28,503 nt of DNA from an uncultured Muribaculaceae bacterium (GCA_910585285.1 CAJUDL010000013.1:50529-79031), one strand, 5' to 3'. Shown: positions 15,564 through 24,891, numbered from the stretch's first letter. A program made the numbers and translations. Notes: generated from the letters alone by a model not told the origin.

Positions 15564-18500
15564 TTCTCCTGAATCGTCTGCATCAGTACCCAGAAGTTAG
15601 GCACAAACAGGGTGCCGATGAAAGCATTCATCGCCATGCCGAAGACTACTGCCGTGCCGAGTTCGATACGGCTGTTGGCGCCCGGTCCGGTGGCAAACAT
15701 CATCGGCATTACGCCGAATACGAATGCCAGTGCCGTCATCATGATAGGTCGGAACCTGATGACTCCGGCATCACTCGCCGCTTTCACTATAGGTACACCC
15801 GTCTTGCGGAAGTCCATGGCGTATTCAACAATAAGGATGGCATTCTTCGCCGACATACCCAAGAGCAGAATCAATCCGATCTGGGTATAGATGCTGATGC
15901 TTTGTCCCATGAATATACATCCCAATATGGTTCCCAGGATTGCCACAGGCATACTGAGCACTACGGCTATAGGGTCTGTCCAGCTCTCATATTGAGCTGA
16001 CAGCACGAGGATGGTCATGATGATGGCGAATATGAAGACAAACGAGACAGTCACGCCCGACTGGGTTTCCTGATACGCCTGTCCGGTCCAGGCATAACTG
16101 TAGTTCTTGCCGAGTGTCTGGGTCACAATCTCTTCCATTGCCTTGATTCCCTCCGAAGTGCTCACTCCCGAAGCCGGAGTGGCGGTCAAACCTGCGGTGG
16201 TGTACATGTTATAGCGCGATACACTCGACACTCCCATCGTAGGCTCTATGGTGGTAAAGGCAGAGAAGGGCACCATCTCCCCTTTGGAATTGGCGACTGA
16301 AAGACGACGCACATCCTGAATGTTGCCGCGAGCCGCGGGATCTCCCTTGACTGTCACCTGGAATGACCTGCCGAAATCGAAGAAATCGTTGACATAAGAA
16401 TCACCCATGTAGGCTGAAAGGGTAGAGTAGATTGCATCGAGCCCTACACCTTGCATCATTGCGCGGTCGCGATCGAATACGAGCTTGTATTGAGGCACTT
16501 CCCCCTGGAATGTCGAGGTGACCGATGCGATGCGGGAATCTTTTTCGGCGGCAGTCTTTATCTCGTCGAGAGCCTTCGTAAGTTCGCCTGTGCCAAGATT
16601 CGATATGTCGAGGAGCTGCATTTCAAGTCCGGAGCTCATGCCCAGACCGGGAATTGCCGGAGGATTGACGGAGAAGGATATCGCCTCGGGATATTGCGAG
16701 GTGATTTCATTCACCTTGGCTATAATCTCATTGATGGAGTTCTTTTTCCCTTTGCGCTCGCTCCAGGGTTTCAGCATCACGAAGAACGAGCCATAGTTGG
16801 AACCGCTGCCTCCCATGAACGACATTCCCGAAAACGCCATCACATCTTTTACCTGCGGCACCTCCTTAAGAATCTGAGCAGCCATTGCATCGGTCACTTT
16901 TTCGGTGCGTTGGAGCGTCGCTCCTGTGGGAAGCTGAATGGAGGTCATGAAATATCCCATATCCTCCTCAGGAATATAGCTGGTTGGCCATTTGAAAAAT
17001 CCCCAGAACGCAACTGCCGCTATGACGAGATAGACCAGCAGGGCAGCTGTGGAGTGTTTCAGCATTTTCCCTATGACCTTTTCATAGAGTCCTTCGAACC
17101 AAGACCATCCTTTGTTGAACCATCGGTAAATGAAGAATTTCGATTCTTTGCGTGGCACAAGGAAGAGGGCACACAATGCCGGTGTCAGTGTCAGTGCGTT
17201 GAATCCGGAGAATGCCGTGGAGACGGCAATGGTGAGCGCAAACTGTTTGTAAAGTTCACCGGTGATGCCGCTGACAAAAGCCGTAGGAACGAATACCGAC
17301 AACAACACGAGAACCTCGCCGATCACCGGTCCGGTCAGCTCCGACATCGCCTTCTCCGCCGCTTGAATGCGGTTGAGTTTCCCCTCATCCACCAGTCGCG
17401 AACAGTCTTCCACCACGACTATGGCATCGTCAACCACAATCGCTATGGCGAGCACCAGACCGAACAGAGTAAGCGTGTTGATGGAGAATCCCATTATCTT
17501 CATAACTGCGAATGTGGCGATGAGCGATACCGGAATCGTCAGCATCGGAATGATCACAGCCCTCCAGTTTTGCAGGAAGAGGAGGATCACCACCATGACG
17601 ATGAGGGATGTCTCCAGGAAGGTTATCAGTACCTCGTCGATGGATTTGCTCACATAATCTGTAGAGTTCATCACTATGCGGTATTTCACGCCGTCGGGGA
17701 AATACTTGCTGAGACGGTCGAGTTCCTTGATGGAGCCTTTTGCCACGTCAAGGGCGTTCGCGCCCGGAAGCTGGCGCACGCCGATCATCGCTGTCTCCTT
17801 GCCGTTGACCTTTGCGATGCCGGAATATGACGAACTGCCGAGTTCAACCCTTGCTACATCCTTTAGACGCAGGATGCCGCCATTGCTGTCGGAACGAATC
17901 ACAATATCCTCGAACTGCGATACATCGGAAAGTCGTCCCTGCACCACAATCGTATATTTGAATTCCTCGGGTCCTCCGGTCGGTGCTGCCCCCACAGATC
18001 CTGCTGAAACTTCCATGTTCTGCGCACGTATGGCAGCTTCCACATCGGAGGGTGAAAGTCCTCTGGCACGCATCAATGCCGGATCAAGCCAGATACGCAT
18101 GCTGTATTCTCCGGAACCGAAAGCGTCCACACCTCCAACTCCGTTGACGCGCGAAAGAGGATCGATGACATTGAGTTGCGCATAGTTTGTAAGATATAAC
18201 GCATCATAACGAGGATCCGCGCTTTCAAGAGCGCAGAAGAGAACCTGATTGCTTGATTGCTTGATTACATTTACTCCCTGTTGCGTCACGGCGTTGGGTA
18301 GCTGTCCCTGGGCCATCGTTACACGGTTTTGAACATCGATGGCAGCCTGATCGATATCCGTGCCGTTCTCGAATGTGATGGTCAGCGAATAGCTGCCGTC
18401 ATCGCCCGATGAAGAACTCATGTAGAGCATTCCTTCAACGCCGTTGATCTGCTGCTCTATGGGCACACCTATTGACTGCGCCACAGTTGTGGCGTTCGCT

Positions 18501-18655
18501 CCCGGATAGGAAGCCATTACCATTACTGTGGGTGGAGTAATGTCTGGATATTGCGACACAGGAAGGGTGCGCATCGTCATCAGACCCGCCAGGACCATCA
18601 ATATGGCTATGACCGTAGCGAATATCGGTCGCTTTATGAAGAAATTCGAGAACAC
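15530..18655 (-). CDS. RND efflux pump, inner-membrane transporter (AcrB/HAE1 type)
   Basis: 1041 aa, the usual length for hydrophobe/amphiphile-efflux RND pumps. It starts FSNFFIKRPIFATVIAILMV, the typical first helix. TM4 holds the proton-relay pair in IAIVVDDAIVVVE (D409, D410), and TM10 holds the lysine in GMSAKNAILIVEYA. Two large periplasmic loops follow TM1 and TM7 as expected. It forms the proton-driven part of a tripartite drug or metabolite exporter with the two genes upstream. The start codon is GTG at 18655; upstream in frame only CTG and TTA precede a stop. The gap to the fusion-protein gene is 33 bp. The 3' end overlaps barrel copy 3 by 34 bp, tail to tail, and no terminator is visible. 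Substrate not predictable. Confidence 0.95.
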   Translation of the reverse strand: MFSNFFIKRPIFATVIAILMVLAGLMTMRTLPVSQYPDITPPTVMVMASYPGANATTVAQSIGVPIEQQINGVEGMLYMSSSSGDDGSYSLTITFENGTDIDQAAIDVQNRVTMAQGQLPNAVTQQGVNVIKQSSNQVLFCALESADPRYDALYLTNYAQLNVIDPLSRVNGVGGVDAFGSGEYSMRIWLDPALMRARGLSPSDVEAAIRAQNMEVSAGSVGAAPTGGPEEFKYTIVVQGRLSDVSQFEDIVIRSDSNGGILRLKDVARVELGSSSYSGIAKVNGKETAMIGVRQLPGANALDVAKGSIKELDRLSKYFPDGVKYRIVMNSTDYVSKSIDEVLITFLETSLIVMVVILLFLQNWRAVIIPMLTIPVSLIATFAVMKIMGFSINTLTLFGLVLAIAIVVDDAIVVVEDCSRLVDEGKLNRIQAAEKAMSELTGPVIGEVLVLLSVFVPTAFVSGITGELYKQFALTIAVSTAFSGFNALTLTPALCALFLVPRKESKFFIYRWFNKGWSWFEGLYEKVIGKMLKHSTAALLVYLVIAAVAFWGFFKWPTSYIPEEDMGYFMTSIQLPTGATLQRTEKVTDAMAAQILKEVPQVKDVMAFSGMSFMGGSGSNYGSFFVMLKPWSERKGKKNSINEIIAKVNEITSQYPEAISFSVNPPAIPGLGMSSGLEMQLLDISNLGTGELTKALDEIKTAAEKDSRIASVTSTFQGEVPQYKLVFDRDRAMMQGVGLDAIYSTLSAYMGDSYVNDFFDFGRSFQVTVKGDPAARGNIQDVRRLSVANSKGEMVPFSAFTTIEPTMGVSSVSRYNMYTTAGLTATPASGVSTSEGIKAMEEIVTQTLGKNYSYAWTGQAYQETQSGVTVSFVFIFAIIMTILVLSAQYESWTDPIAVVLSMPVAILGTILGCIFMGQSISIYTQIGLILLLGMSAKNAILIVEYAMDFRKTGVPIVKAASDAGVIRFRPIMMTALAFVFGVMPMMFATGPGANSRIELGTAVVFGMAMNAFIGTLFVPNFWVLMQTIQENYFRRGLKSKR

Positions 18656-18692
18656 TTTCAGTAATGTTTAATAGATAATGTGTAATGTTTAA
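18656..18692. repeat. AT-rich ATTAAACATTACACATTA-type repeat
   Basis: On the minus strand this gap reads CATTAAACATTACACATTA and then a second ATTAAACATTACTG. The stop codon of the fusion-protein gene (CAT-TAA) is part of it. The same motif fills the gaps at 24784-24886 and 25165-25227. Confidence 0.55.
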
Positions 18693-19792
18693 TGGGTCAC
18701 GGGCTTCACTGTTTCGCCGTTGCGAACGGTCAAGAGTGCTTTCGTAATGTATCTGTCTTTCGGGGTGAGACCCTTGTTGACAATACGGAGTGAGTCTTGA
18801 TATAGTTCGCCAACCTCAATCGGGGTATAGACTACCTTGTTGGAGTCGTTGACAACGTAAACATATTTGCCTAACTGGTCGGTGCCGATAGAGGCATCCT
18901 TGATGAGGATGGCTTTGGGATCGGTGCCGTAAGGAAGATCGACGGAAACATACATTCCGTCTTTTAACTCTTTGTATTTGTTGGCTAAATGCCCTTCGAT
19001 AGTGATGGTTCCGGTGCTTGTCTCCACATTCGGGGATACATAATATAGATCTGCCGAATAGGAATGTGGCAACACTTGCTGGAATTTCAATGGAATCGCA
19101 CGAAGAAGTTTGTTTTCATTTGCCCGGTTGCCATTCATCATTATTTCATACTGTGCATCCTCGATCTCAAACACAGCCTTGACATCCGAATCATCGTAGA
19201 TAGTGGCGAGCGTAACGGGTGCTCCTTCTCCGTTGACAAAATTACCGGTCGAGAGGGTAGCGATGGAGCAATGTCCCGAGCGCGTGGCGCGAACGGTGCA
19301 ATAGCCGAGATTTTCCTGGGCGGTGGCAAGGGCGGCGCGAGCATTCTGTATTGAAGCCTTGGCTGTGTTCATGCTGCTTTCAGCCTGTAGCACTTCCATC
19401 TCCGATACGGCATCTGCCTGGATTGCCTTTTTCATCGCCTCATATTGGCGCGAAGCGTATGCATACTGGCTTTCGGCAGTCTTGAGGGCAGCCTGCGCCT
19501 GCTGCACGGCATCGCGATATTTTGAAGGTTCGATGGTGAAAAGCACCTGCCCTTTGCTGACATAATCACCCTCCTTGTAATTCTGAGTTAGCAACTGTCC
19601 GCTGACACGCGCCACTATGTCCGCGCTGTTCAGTGCGCGGATATATCCGGGATACGTGCGATGCAACGTTACGGAATCAACAGTCGGACTGGCAACCTGC
19701 ACTTCCGGCACCATCTCTCCGTCGCTTTTTTCTTTCTTATGACAACCGCTCATCACCAGCACCATCGCCAAAAACAAATATAAATATCTCAT
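18689..19792 (-). CDS. RND efflux periplasmic membrane-fusion lipoprotein (AcrA type)
   Basis: 367 aa. Lipoprotein leader with VMSGC (C17). The order is classical: beta-barrel/lipoyl start with YPGYIRALNSADIVARVSGQ, then GDYVSKGQVLFTIEPS, a long alpha-hairpin (AQAALKTAESQYAYASRQYE through ARAALATAQENL), the second lipoyl half (YCTVRATRSGHC) and a C-terminal barrel ending in NGETVKPVTH. It bridges the AcrB-type pump and the TolC-type channel in the periplasm. It sits between them in the operon. No TetR- or two-component-type regulator gene is adjacent. Confidence 0.93.
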   Translation of the reverse strand: MRYLYLFLAMVLVMSGCHKKEKSDGEMVPEVQVASPTVDSVTLHRTYPGYIRALNSADIVARVSGQLLTQNYKEGDYVSKGQVLFTIEPSKYRDAVQQAQAALKTAESQYAYASRQYEAMKKAIQADAVSEMEVLQAESSMNTAKASIQNARAALATAQENLGYCTVRATRSGHCSIATLSTGNFVNGEGAPVTLATIYDDSDVKAVFEIEDAQYEIMMNGNRANENKLLRAIPLKFQQVLPHSYSADLYYVSPNVETSTGTITIEGHLANKYKELKDGMYVSVDLPYGTDPKAILIKDASIGTDQLGKYVYVVNDSNKVVYTPIEVGELYQDSLRIVNKGLTPKDRYITKALLTVRNGETVKPVTH

Positions 19793-19800
19793 AACCAGCT

Positions 19801-19939
19801 TTTAATTAATAATTAATAATTAATAATTAATGGTTTCTGCCGCGAAGAGTCTTGCTGAATATAATAATTAATGGTTTTCTATCGCGAATGATTTCGCTGA
19901 ATAGAATTATTAACCATTAACTATTAACCATTAATTATT
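19801..19939. repeat. Intergenic repeat: AT-rich inverted arms around GCGAA cores
   Basis: AATAATTAATGGTT (19863-19876, also 19822-19835) is mirrored by AACCATTAATTATT at 19926-19939, with a second, shorter right arm near 19911-19920. Inside are two related cores, each starting GGTTT and containing CGCGAA, the second with a GCGAA-TGAT-TTCGC hairpin. The right arm supplies the last codons and stop of the outer-membrane factor gene. This fills the whole gap between that gene and the fusion-protein gene; no other gene is seen in it. Confidence 0.6.
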
Positions 19940-21337
19940 TTCGGGAGCTCCCGCCACAGCCGCATAGATCTTTACCAGCGATGTCAATGCCGAGGCTCGG
20001 GTCTCCAAAAGAGTGTTTTCATAATCAAGCATACTTATCTGGGCATTCATCACGTCGGTGAATGAAGACAAACCTTTCTTATAGCGGTCAACCGCTAAGG
20101 TGAATGATTCTTCACTTTCCTTCAGAACTTTCCGGTAGAGTGCGATCTGTCGCAGAGAACTGTCGTAGGTTGAGAGGGCGTTTTCGGTTTCAATCACGGC
20201 ATTCATCACTGTGATGTTGTAGTTGTCTATCCCTGCAAGCATCTGTTCTTTGGCTGCAGCTACACGATGGTTTCGTGCAAGACCTTCGAATATTGTCCAT
20301 GACAGCTGCGGCGCAATTGAATAAGTGAAGCTGTTCTTGCTGAAAAGATCATCTATCTTATGTGCGGAAGTTCCTACGGAGCCATTGAGCGACAAGGTCG
20401 GAAGGAAATCTTTTTTAGCGATACCGACGGCTGCCGCATAGCCGGCAAGTTCATACTCTGCCTGCAGAATGTCGGGACGCCTACGGATCAGGTCGGCGGG
20501 AACACCAATCTTGACCATGCGGAACGCGTTCGGCAGATCGCGCGAGGGAGCAAGCACTTCTTTTATCTTGTCGGGATAACAGCCCACAAGGAGAGCTATG
20601 GTGTTGAGAGCGGCAGTCTGCATGTTGATCAAAGCCGGTAAGGATGCCTGGGTGGAATAGAGCACTGTCAGTGATTGCGCCACATCGAGTTTTGATGCCA
20701 GTCCAGCCTCATGACGTGCATCCGTGATTTTTGAGATGCGTTCCTGAGATGTGATCTGCCGTTGTGCCACGTCCACGCGTCCCTGCGCGAGACGGTAGTT
20801 GAAATATGCCGTTGCGATATTGGAGCAGAGTGAGATCATTGCCGCCGAATATTCAGCTTTGGATGCATTGTAGCTTGCCTTGCTCTCTTTCGATTGTTCG
20901 CGCACGCGTCCGAAGACATCTATCTCCCATGAGAAATTTAGTCCTAAAGAGAAATAATCGAGTCCCATAGCCTTCCCTGGCATAGAGGATGTCGCTCCCG
21001 ACTGTTGCTCCTTTGTCCATCCGCCGGATATTCCGAGCGTGGGGTAATAGGCAGCTTTGGCAACTTCCCAATTCTGGCGAGCCATCTCGATGCGGTGGAG
21101 AGCCATTGAGAGATCAAAGGAGTTGTTTTCACCAAGTTTTATAAGGGATGTCAGCACGGGGTCGTCAAATCCTTCCCACCAGCGGTCGTCTGATGGCATC
21201 GCAGTGCTGTATTGAGATGAATATTCCCATTCCGTAGGGAGGGAATCACGCAGCATGGGGGTGGTTTCCGCGAGTCCCGGCATCGTAATAAAGAATATGC
21301 CCGACAGGACCAGGTGTGTTTTCCAAAGCAATTTCAT
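19931..21337 (-). CDS. Outer-membrane factor of RND efflux (TolC/NodT/OprM type)
   Basis: 468 aa with a cleavable signal peptide (to about LAET, residue 24). The N-terminal DDRWWEGFDDPVLTSLI (51-67) is the NodT-family landmark, followed by long amphipathic helices. Two repeats are visible, each ending in a channel helix (GRVDVAQRQITSQERISKIT; TLAVDRYKKGLSSFTDVMNA). The GVPADLIRRRPDILQAEYEL motif is characteristic. It forms the outer-membrane exit duct for the AcrA/AcrB-type partners encoded directly downstream. First gene of the operon, 64 bp after the pckA terminator. No consensus promoter was found in the short gap. Last codons lie in an intergenic repeat. Confidence 0.93.
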   Translation of the reverse strand: MKLLWKTHLVLSGIFFITMPGLAETTPMLRDSLPTEWEYSSQYSTAMPSDDRWWEGFDDPVLTSLIKLGENNSFDLSMALHRIEMARQNWEVAKAAYYPTLGISGGWTKEQQSGATSSMPGKAMGLDYFSLGLNFSWEIDVFGRVREQSKESKASYNASKAEYSAAMISLCSNIATAYFNYRLAQGRVDVAQRQITSQERISKITDARHEAGLASKLDVAQSLTVLYSTQASLPALINMQTAALNTIALLVGCYPDKIKEVLAPSRDLPNAFRMVKIGVPADLIRRRPDILQAEYELAGYAAAVGIAKKDFLPTLSLNGSVGTSAHKIDDLFSKNSFTYSIAPQLSWTIFEGLARNHRVAAAKEQMLAGIDNYNITVMNAVIETENALSTYDSSLRQIALYRKVLKESEESFTLAVDRYKKGLSSFTDVMNAQISMLDYENTLLETRASALTSLVKIYAAVAGAPENN

Positions 21338-21400
21338 ATATTCGCAACCTTTTTGGTAATAAAACGGATAAGAACGTGTTGCTGTTCAGCTTTAGGGCAT

Positions 21401-21437
21401 AAAAAAACAAGAGACACCTCGATTGAGATGTCTCTTG
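21401..21437 (-). terminator. Intrinsic terminator of pckA
   Basis: On the minus strand, arms 21437-21425 and 21420-21408 form a 13-bp stem with one G-U pair and an AATC tetraloop, followed at once by seven U (21407-21401). It starts 25 bp after the pckA stop and separates pckA from the efflux operon. Confidence 0.9.
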
Positions 21438-21462
21438 GAACGTTATTGAAAGAAGCTGTTTA

Positions 21463-23076
21463 TCAGAGTTTCGGACCTGCTGCAACGAGGGCTTTGCCGG
21501 CTGCGTTGGTCTCGAATTTCTTGAAATTGTTGATAAACATTTCAGCGAGTTTCTTAGCTTTCTCATCCCACTCTTTAGGATCTGCGTAAGTGTCGCGCGG
21601 ATCGAGGATAGCGGGGTTAACACCGGGGAGCTCTGTCGGGATAACGAAATCGAAGTAGGGGAGCACCTTTGTTGGAGCTTTCTCGATATCGCCGTTGAGG
21701 ATATCGTCGATGATACCACGGGTGTCAGGAATTGAGATACGTTTGCCAGTACCGTTCCAACCAGTGTTCACGAGATAAGCCTTAGCGCCGTTGGCAGTCA
21801 TTTTCTTCTCGAGCTCCTCTGCATATTTTGTAGGATGGAGTGAGAGGAATGCCTGACCGAAGCAAGCAGAGAAAGTAGGAGTAGGCTCAGTGATGCCACG
21901 CTCTGTTCCTGCAAGTTTTGCGGTGAAGCCGCTGAGGAAGTAATATTTAGCCTGCTCGTTGTTGAGAATAGCTACCGGAGGAAGAACACCGAATGCGTCT
22001 GCTGAAAGGAAGATTACCTGTTTTGCAGCCGGACCCTTGGAAACGGGTTTAACGATGTTTTCGATGTGGTATATAGGATAAGAAACGCGGGTGTTCTCTG
22101 TCACGCTCTTGTCTGCGAAGTTGCATTCGCCATTCGGGCTGCGGAATTCAACAGTAACGTTCTCAAGAAGAGCATCGCCTTTGATAGCGCCGTAGATATC
22201 AGGCTCGTTCTCTTTAGAGAGGTTGATAACCTTTGCATAGCAGCCACCCTCATAGTTGAACACACCGTCATCGTCCCAGCCGTGCTCGTCGTCGCCGATG
22301 AGTTTACGTTTCGGATCGGTAGAAAGGGTAGTCTTACCTGTTCCTGAAAGACCGAAGAAGATTGCTGTTGAAGTCTCCTCCATGTTGGTGTTTGCAGAGC
22401 AGTGCATAGAAGCAATGCCGCGGAGGGGGTTGAAGTAGTTCATCATTGAGAACATACCTTTCTTCATCTCACCGCCATACCAGGTGTTGATGATAACCTG
22501 CTCGCGCTGTTTGATGTTGAAGGCAACCACAGTCTCAGAGTGGAGACCGAGTTCTTTGTAGTTCTCGCATTTAGCTTTAGATGCGTTGAACACAACGAAA
22601 CCGGGTTTGAAGTTCTCAAGCTCCTCTTTCGAGGGACGGATGAACATGTTGGTCACGAAGTGTGCCTGCCATGCTACCTCCATGATGAAGCGAACGCTCA
22701 GACGGGTAGCGGGGTTTGCGCCGCAGAAGCAGTCAACAACATAAAGAGTCTTGTCGCTAAGCTCGCTTACAGCTTTTTCGCGAAGCTCATCCCATACTTT
22801 GGTAGTGATAGGCTTGTTGTCGTTCTTATACTCTTCTGTTGTCCACCATACGGTGTTCTCTGTCTCCTCGTCTTTTACAAGATATTTATCTTTAGGTGAA
22901 CGACCTGTGTAAACGCCGGTGAACACGTCAACAGCACCAAGGTCGGTCTGGATTCCTTTTTCATAACCCTCAAGCGCGGGGTTGGTCTCATCCTTGAAAA
23001 GGTCTTCATAAGAGGGATTGTGAATGATTTTCTTCACATCTTTGATCCCATACTGGGACAAATCCAATGTTGCCAT
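21463..23076 (-). CDS. pckA: Phosphoenolpyruvate carboxykinase (ATP)
   Basis: 537 aa, the usual length of ATP-dependent PEPCK. Landmarks: TGRSPKDKYLV (57-67), the WYGGEMKKGMF segment (199-209), P-loop GLSGTGKTTLS (242-252), metal-binding GDDEHGWDDDGVF (261-273), and the later RVSYPIYHIEN adenine/substrate region. It interconverts oxaloacetate and PEP in the cytoplasm. In Bacteroidales it usually runs towards oxaloacetate, conserving ATP and fixing CO2 on the route to succinate (family knowledge). It is a single-gene unit: strong terminator directly after it, and a ~200-bp gap upstream towards ferritin. Confidence 0.97.
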   Translation of the reverse strand: MATLDLSQYGIKDVKKIIHNPSYEDLFKDETNPALEGYEKGIQTDLGAVDVFTGVYTGRSPKDKYLVKDEETENTVWWTTEEYKNDNKPITTKVWDELREKAVSELSDKTLYVVDCFCGANPATRLSVRFIMEVAWQAHFVTNMFIRPSKEELENFKPGFVVFNASKAKCENYKELGLHSETVVAFNIKQREQVIINTWYGGEMKKGMFSMMNYFNPLRGIASMHCSANTNMEETSTAIFFGLSGTGKTTLSTDPKRKLIGDDEHGWDDDGVFNYEGGCYAKVINLSKENEPDIYGAIKGDALLENVTVEFRSPNGECNFADKSVTENTRVSYPIYHIENIVKPVSKGPAAKQVIFLSADAFGVLPPVAILNNEQAKYYFLSGFTAKLAGTERGITEPTPTFSACFGQAFLSLHPTKYAEELEKKMTANGAKAYLVNTGWNGTGKRISIPDTRGIIDDILNGDIEKAPTKVLPYFDFVIPTELPGVNPAILDPRDTYADPKEWDEKAKKLAEMFINNFKKFETNAAGKALVAAGPKL

Positions 23077-23179
23077 AAATCTTAGATATTTATTTGGGTT
23101 TTAATGTTATTTTGCCTTTTAGTTTACCTTTACCTGTTACCTATTCCCTTTCCCCTGTTATCTATTCGATGCAAAATTA
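23077..23179 (-). promoter_or_regulatory. pckA leader and possible -7 element
   Basis: A TAATTTTG -7 match lies on the minus strand at 23179-23172, about 95 bp before the pckA start; no -33 box at the usual spacing is seen, so it is tentative. The leader between contains a purine-rich stretch (minus strand, about 23165-23115, with GGGAATAGGT) resembling the tails of the repeat units at 92-390. Confidence 0.35.
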
Positions 23180-23197
23180 GTCAAAATTTTTCAAATA

Positions 23198-23235
23198 GAA
23201 TAATAATTACGGAAATTTTTCCATAATTATTATTC
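23198..23235 (-). terminator. Long AT-rich hairpin downstream of ferritin
   Basis: Arms 23198-23215 and 23218-23235 form an 18-bp stem with one mismatch and a minimal loop, 41 bp after the ferritin stop. The U-tract is poor on the minus strand and better (T5) on the plus strand. It most likely ends the ferritin transcript, but a regulatory role near the pckA promoter is possible. Confidence 0.5.
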
Positions 23236-23275
23236 TTTTTAAATTTGACTGATTTCTGTCTGTTTTATCAAACGG

Positions 23276-23794
23276 TTAATCCTTTGCTATGCTGGGTGCA
23301 ACATATGTGCGAGCGGCGAGTTCACGATCAATCTGAAGGATGCCGGTGCCATCCCCGTTCACGAGCTTGAGGTTGTCGAGGATATCCTGCACGTTGTGTT
23401 CTTCCTCTACCTGCTCTGCAATATACCAGTTGAGCATCTGTCGTGTGGCATAATCTTTCTCTTCCTCAGCAAGGGCATAAAGATCATTGATGCGTTTTGT
23501 GACGCCCATCTCATGTGTAAGTGTGTCGCTGAATGTTTCTTCAAGAGAATCCCAGGTCTGTTTCATCTTGTCGATCGGCTGAAGTTTTACTTCTCCTCCA
23601 CGTGCGTGCAGATAGTCGATGAAGATTTCTGCATGAGCCTGCTCTTCCTTAAACTGCACTTTAAACCAGTTTGCGACTCCACTGCGACCTTGCTGCTCCC
23701 AGTAGCAAGCCATTGAAAGGTAAAGGAACGCTGACCAGAATTCTGCATTGATCTGGTCGTTGATTGCATCTGCAAGTTTTTGATCGATTGTCAT
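23276..23794 (-). CDS. ftnA: Ferritin (non-haem, FtnA type)
   Basis: 172 aa, four-helix ferritin. The di-iron ferroxidase ligands are in place, shifted by one from E. coli FtnA: E18, E51, H54 (in EEQAHAE), E95, Q128 and E131 (in AEQVEEEHN). No haem-ligand methionine of the bacterioferritin type is evident. It oxidises Fe(II) and stores iron in a 24-subunit shell in the cytoplasm. It is transcribed alone, divergently from the GNGPSL gene. The likely promoter overlaps an 18-bp palindrome at 23881-23898. The symbol is by family, not by orthology testing. Confidence 0.95.
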   Translation of the reverse strand: MTIDQKLADAINDQINAEFWSAFLYLSMACYWEQQGRSGVANWFKVQFKEEQAHAEIFIDYLHARGGEVKLQPIDKMKQTWDSLEETFSDTLTHEMGVTKRINDLYALAEEEKDYATRQMLNWYIAEQVEEEHNVQDILDNLKLVNGDGTGILQIDRELAARTYVAPSIAKD

Positions 23795-23862
23795 TTTTAA
23801 TACTTATTTAAAATTGTCTAAATTGTCGAATTTATAAGAAGAGGGAAGTTGTGCTATAATAT

Positions 23863-23898
23863 TAAACATACTGCCCTAAATTATTTTTGCAAAAATAA
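23863..23898 (-). promoter_or_regulatory. Likely ferritin promoter with overlapping palindrome
   Basis: On the minus strand a -33 TTTG (23893-23890) is followed after 19 bp by TATGTTTA (23870-23863), one base off the -7 consensus. The -33 box sits inside the perfect 18-bp palindrome TTATTTTTGCAAAAATAA (23881-23898), which could be an operator shared with the divergent gene. Confidence 0.4.
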
Positions 23899-23940
23899 CA
23901 ATTATTTCGCAATTTTGTGGAGAATTTAGAATTAAAATTG

Positions 23941-24783
23941 ATGGGAAAAGTTGATAAAATAAAGAGAGCTCTGGGGGTATTTGCAGATTCTGCGGCTTCG
24001 GTGTTGAAGGTTGTGCTGATGTCTGGAAAACCATCGGCTGCATCCTCTGAAAAAAAAGGCACATTGATAGTGATGGGAAATGGTCCGTCGCTTCGTGATG
24101 CGATTGATAATCATAGGGATGAGCTTGAATCTCACGATCTGCTTTCAGTGAATTTCGCTCCGCTTACTCAAGATTTTTTTAGCCTTAAACCCAAGATGCA
24201 TCTTCTTGCCGATGGACTTTTCTTCCAGACCGAAAAACAAGGAAATGTTGAGGAAATGTGGTCGGCGTTGCGTCGCGTAGACTGGAATATGATGCTCTAT
24301 GTTCCCGTAAAGCAAAGGAAGTCGAAAGATCTTATGGATTTGCCCGAGAGTGTTGAGGTGAAGTATTTTAATTTAACACCTGCATCAGGGTGGAAATGGC
24401 TTATGAAATTTCTGTATGGACGGGGACTCGCAATGCCAAGACCTCGCAATGTATTGGTGCCATCGCTGATGACTGCCATACGTGAGGGTTATTCCAGGAT
24501 TCTGCTTACTGGGGCTGATCATAGCTGGAGCAAAACACTTTGGGTAACAGATAATAATCGCGTGGTATCGGTGCAGCCGCATTTCTATCGTGATAATGAG
24601 AAAGAGCGCGATCGTGTGGAGAGTCTTTATAAGGATATTCACCTGCATCAGATATATGAAAGTTTCTCTATTGCTTTCCGTAGCTATTTCGCAGTAAAGG
24701 ACTATGCAGATTCGTGCGGTGTCGAGATTCTTAACGCTACTCCCGGCTCCTTTATTGATGCCTTCCCGCGAACCCAATTATAA
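23941..24783 (+). CDS. GNGPSL-motif protein, DUF115-like
   Basis: 280 aa from the ATG at 23941 (a GTG at 23917 would add eight residues). After a charged helix, TLIVMGNGPSLRDAI (41-55) is the nucleotide-sugar-type loop seen in DUF115/MptE-like and some polysaccharide-associated proteins. Further conserved-looking parts are LLSVNF, PKMHLLADGLFF, MTAIREGYSRILLTGADHSW and a C-terminal ILNATPGSFIDAF. The SVN-F and GADHSW elements are typical of cell-surface glycan genes with a Rossmann-like fold. No signal peptide. The activity is unknown; transfer or modification of sugars is plausible. It stands alone, divergent from ferritin, and its stop borders an AT-rich repeat. Confidence 0.65.
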   Translation: MGKVDKIKRALGVFADSAASVLKVVLMSGKPSAASSEKKGTLIVMGNGPSLRDAIDNHRDELESHDLLSVNFAPLTQDFFSLKPKMHLLADGLFFQTEKQGNVEEMWSALRRVDWNMMLYVPVKQRKSKDLMDLPESVEVKYFNLTPASGWKWLMKFLYGRGLAMPRPRNVLVPSLMTAIREGYSRILLTGADHSWSKTLWVTDNNRVVSVQPHFYRDNEKERDRVESLYKDIHLHQIYESFSIAFRSYFAVKDYADSCGVEILNATPGSFIDAFPRTQL

Positions 24784-24886
24784 TTTTTAATGTTTAATGT
24801 TAAATGTTTAATGGTTTGACTCGGTATCGCGAATTACACATTAAGCATTACACATTGCACATTACACATTACAAATTAAACATTAC
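24784..24886. repeat. AT-rich inverted repeat with CGCGAA core
   Basis: TTAATGTTTAATG-type sequence on the left and reversed CATTACACATTA/ATTAAACATTA-type sequence on the right flank a core GGTTTGACTCGGTATCGCGA. The plan is the same as at 19801-19939. It fills the whole gap before the SemiSWEET gene; no promoter is recognisable in it. Confidence 0.55.
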
Positions 24887-24891
24887 ATGAA

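Noticed and set aside
15401..16000. 199-codon plus-strand frame across the barrel 3/RND junction
   Set aside because: It is an alternative-frame shadow of both genes with low-complexity, His/Arg-rich translation.
16451..17830. 459-codon plus-strand frame opposite the RND pump gene
   Set aside because: Rich in His, Arg, Cys and Glu, no domain resemblance, and fully antisense to a well-supported gene.
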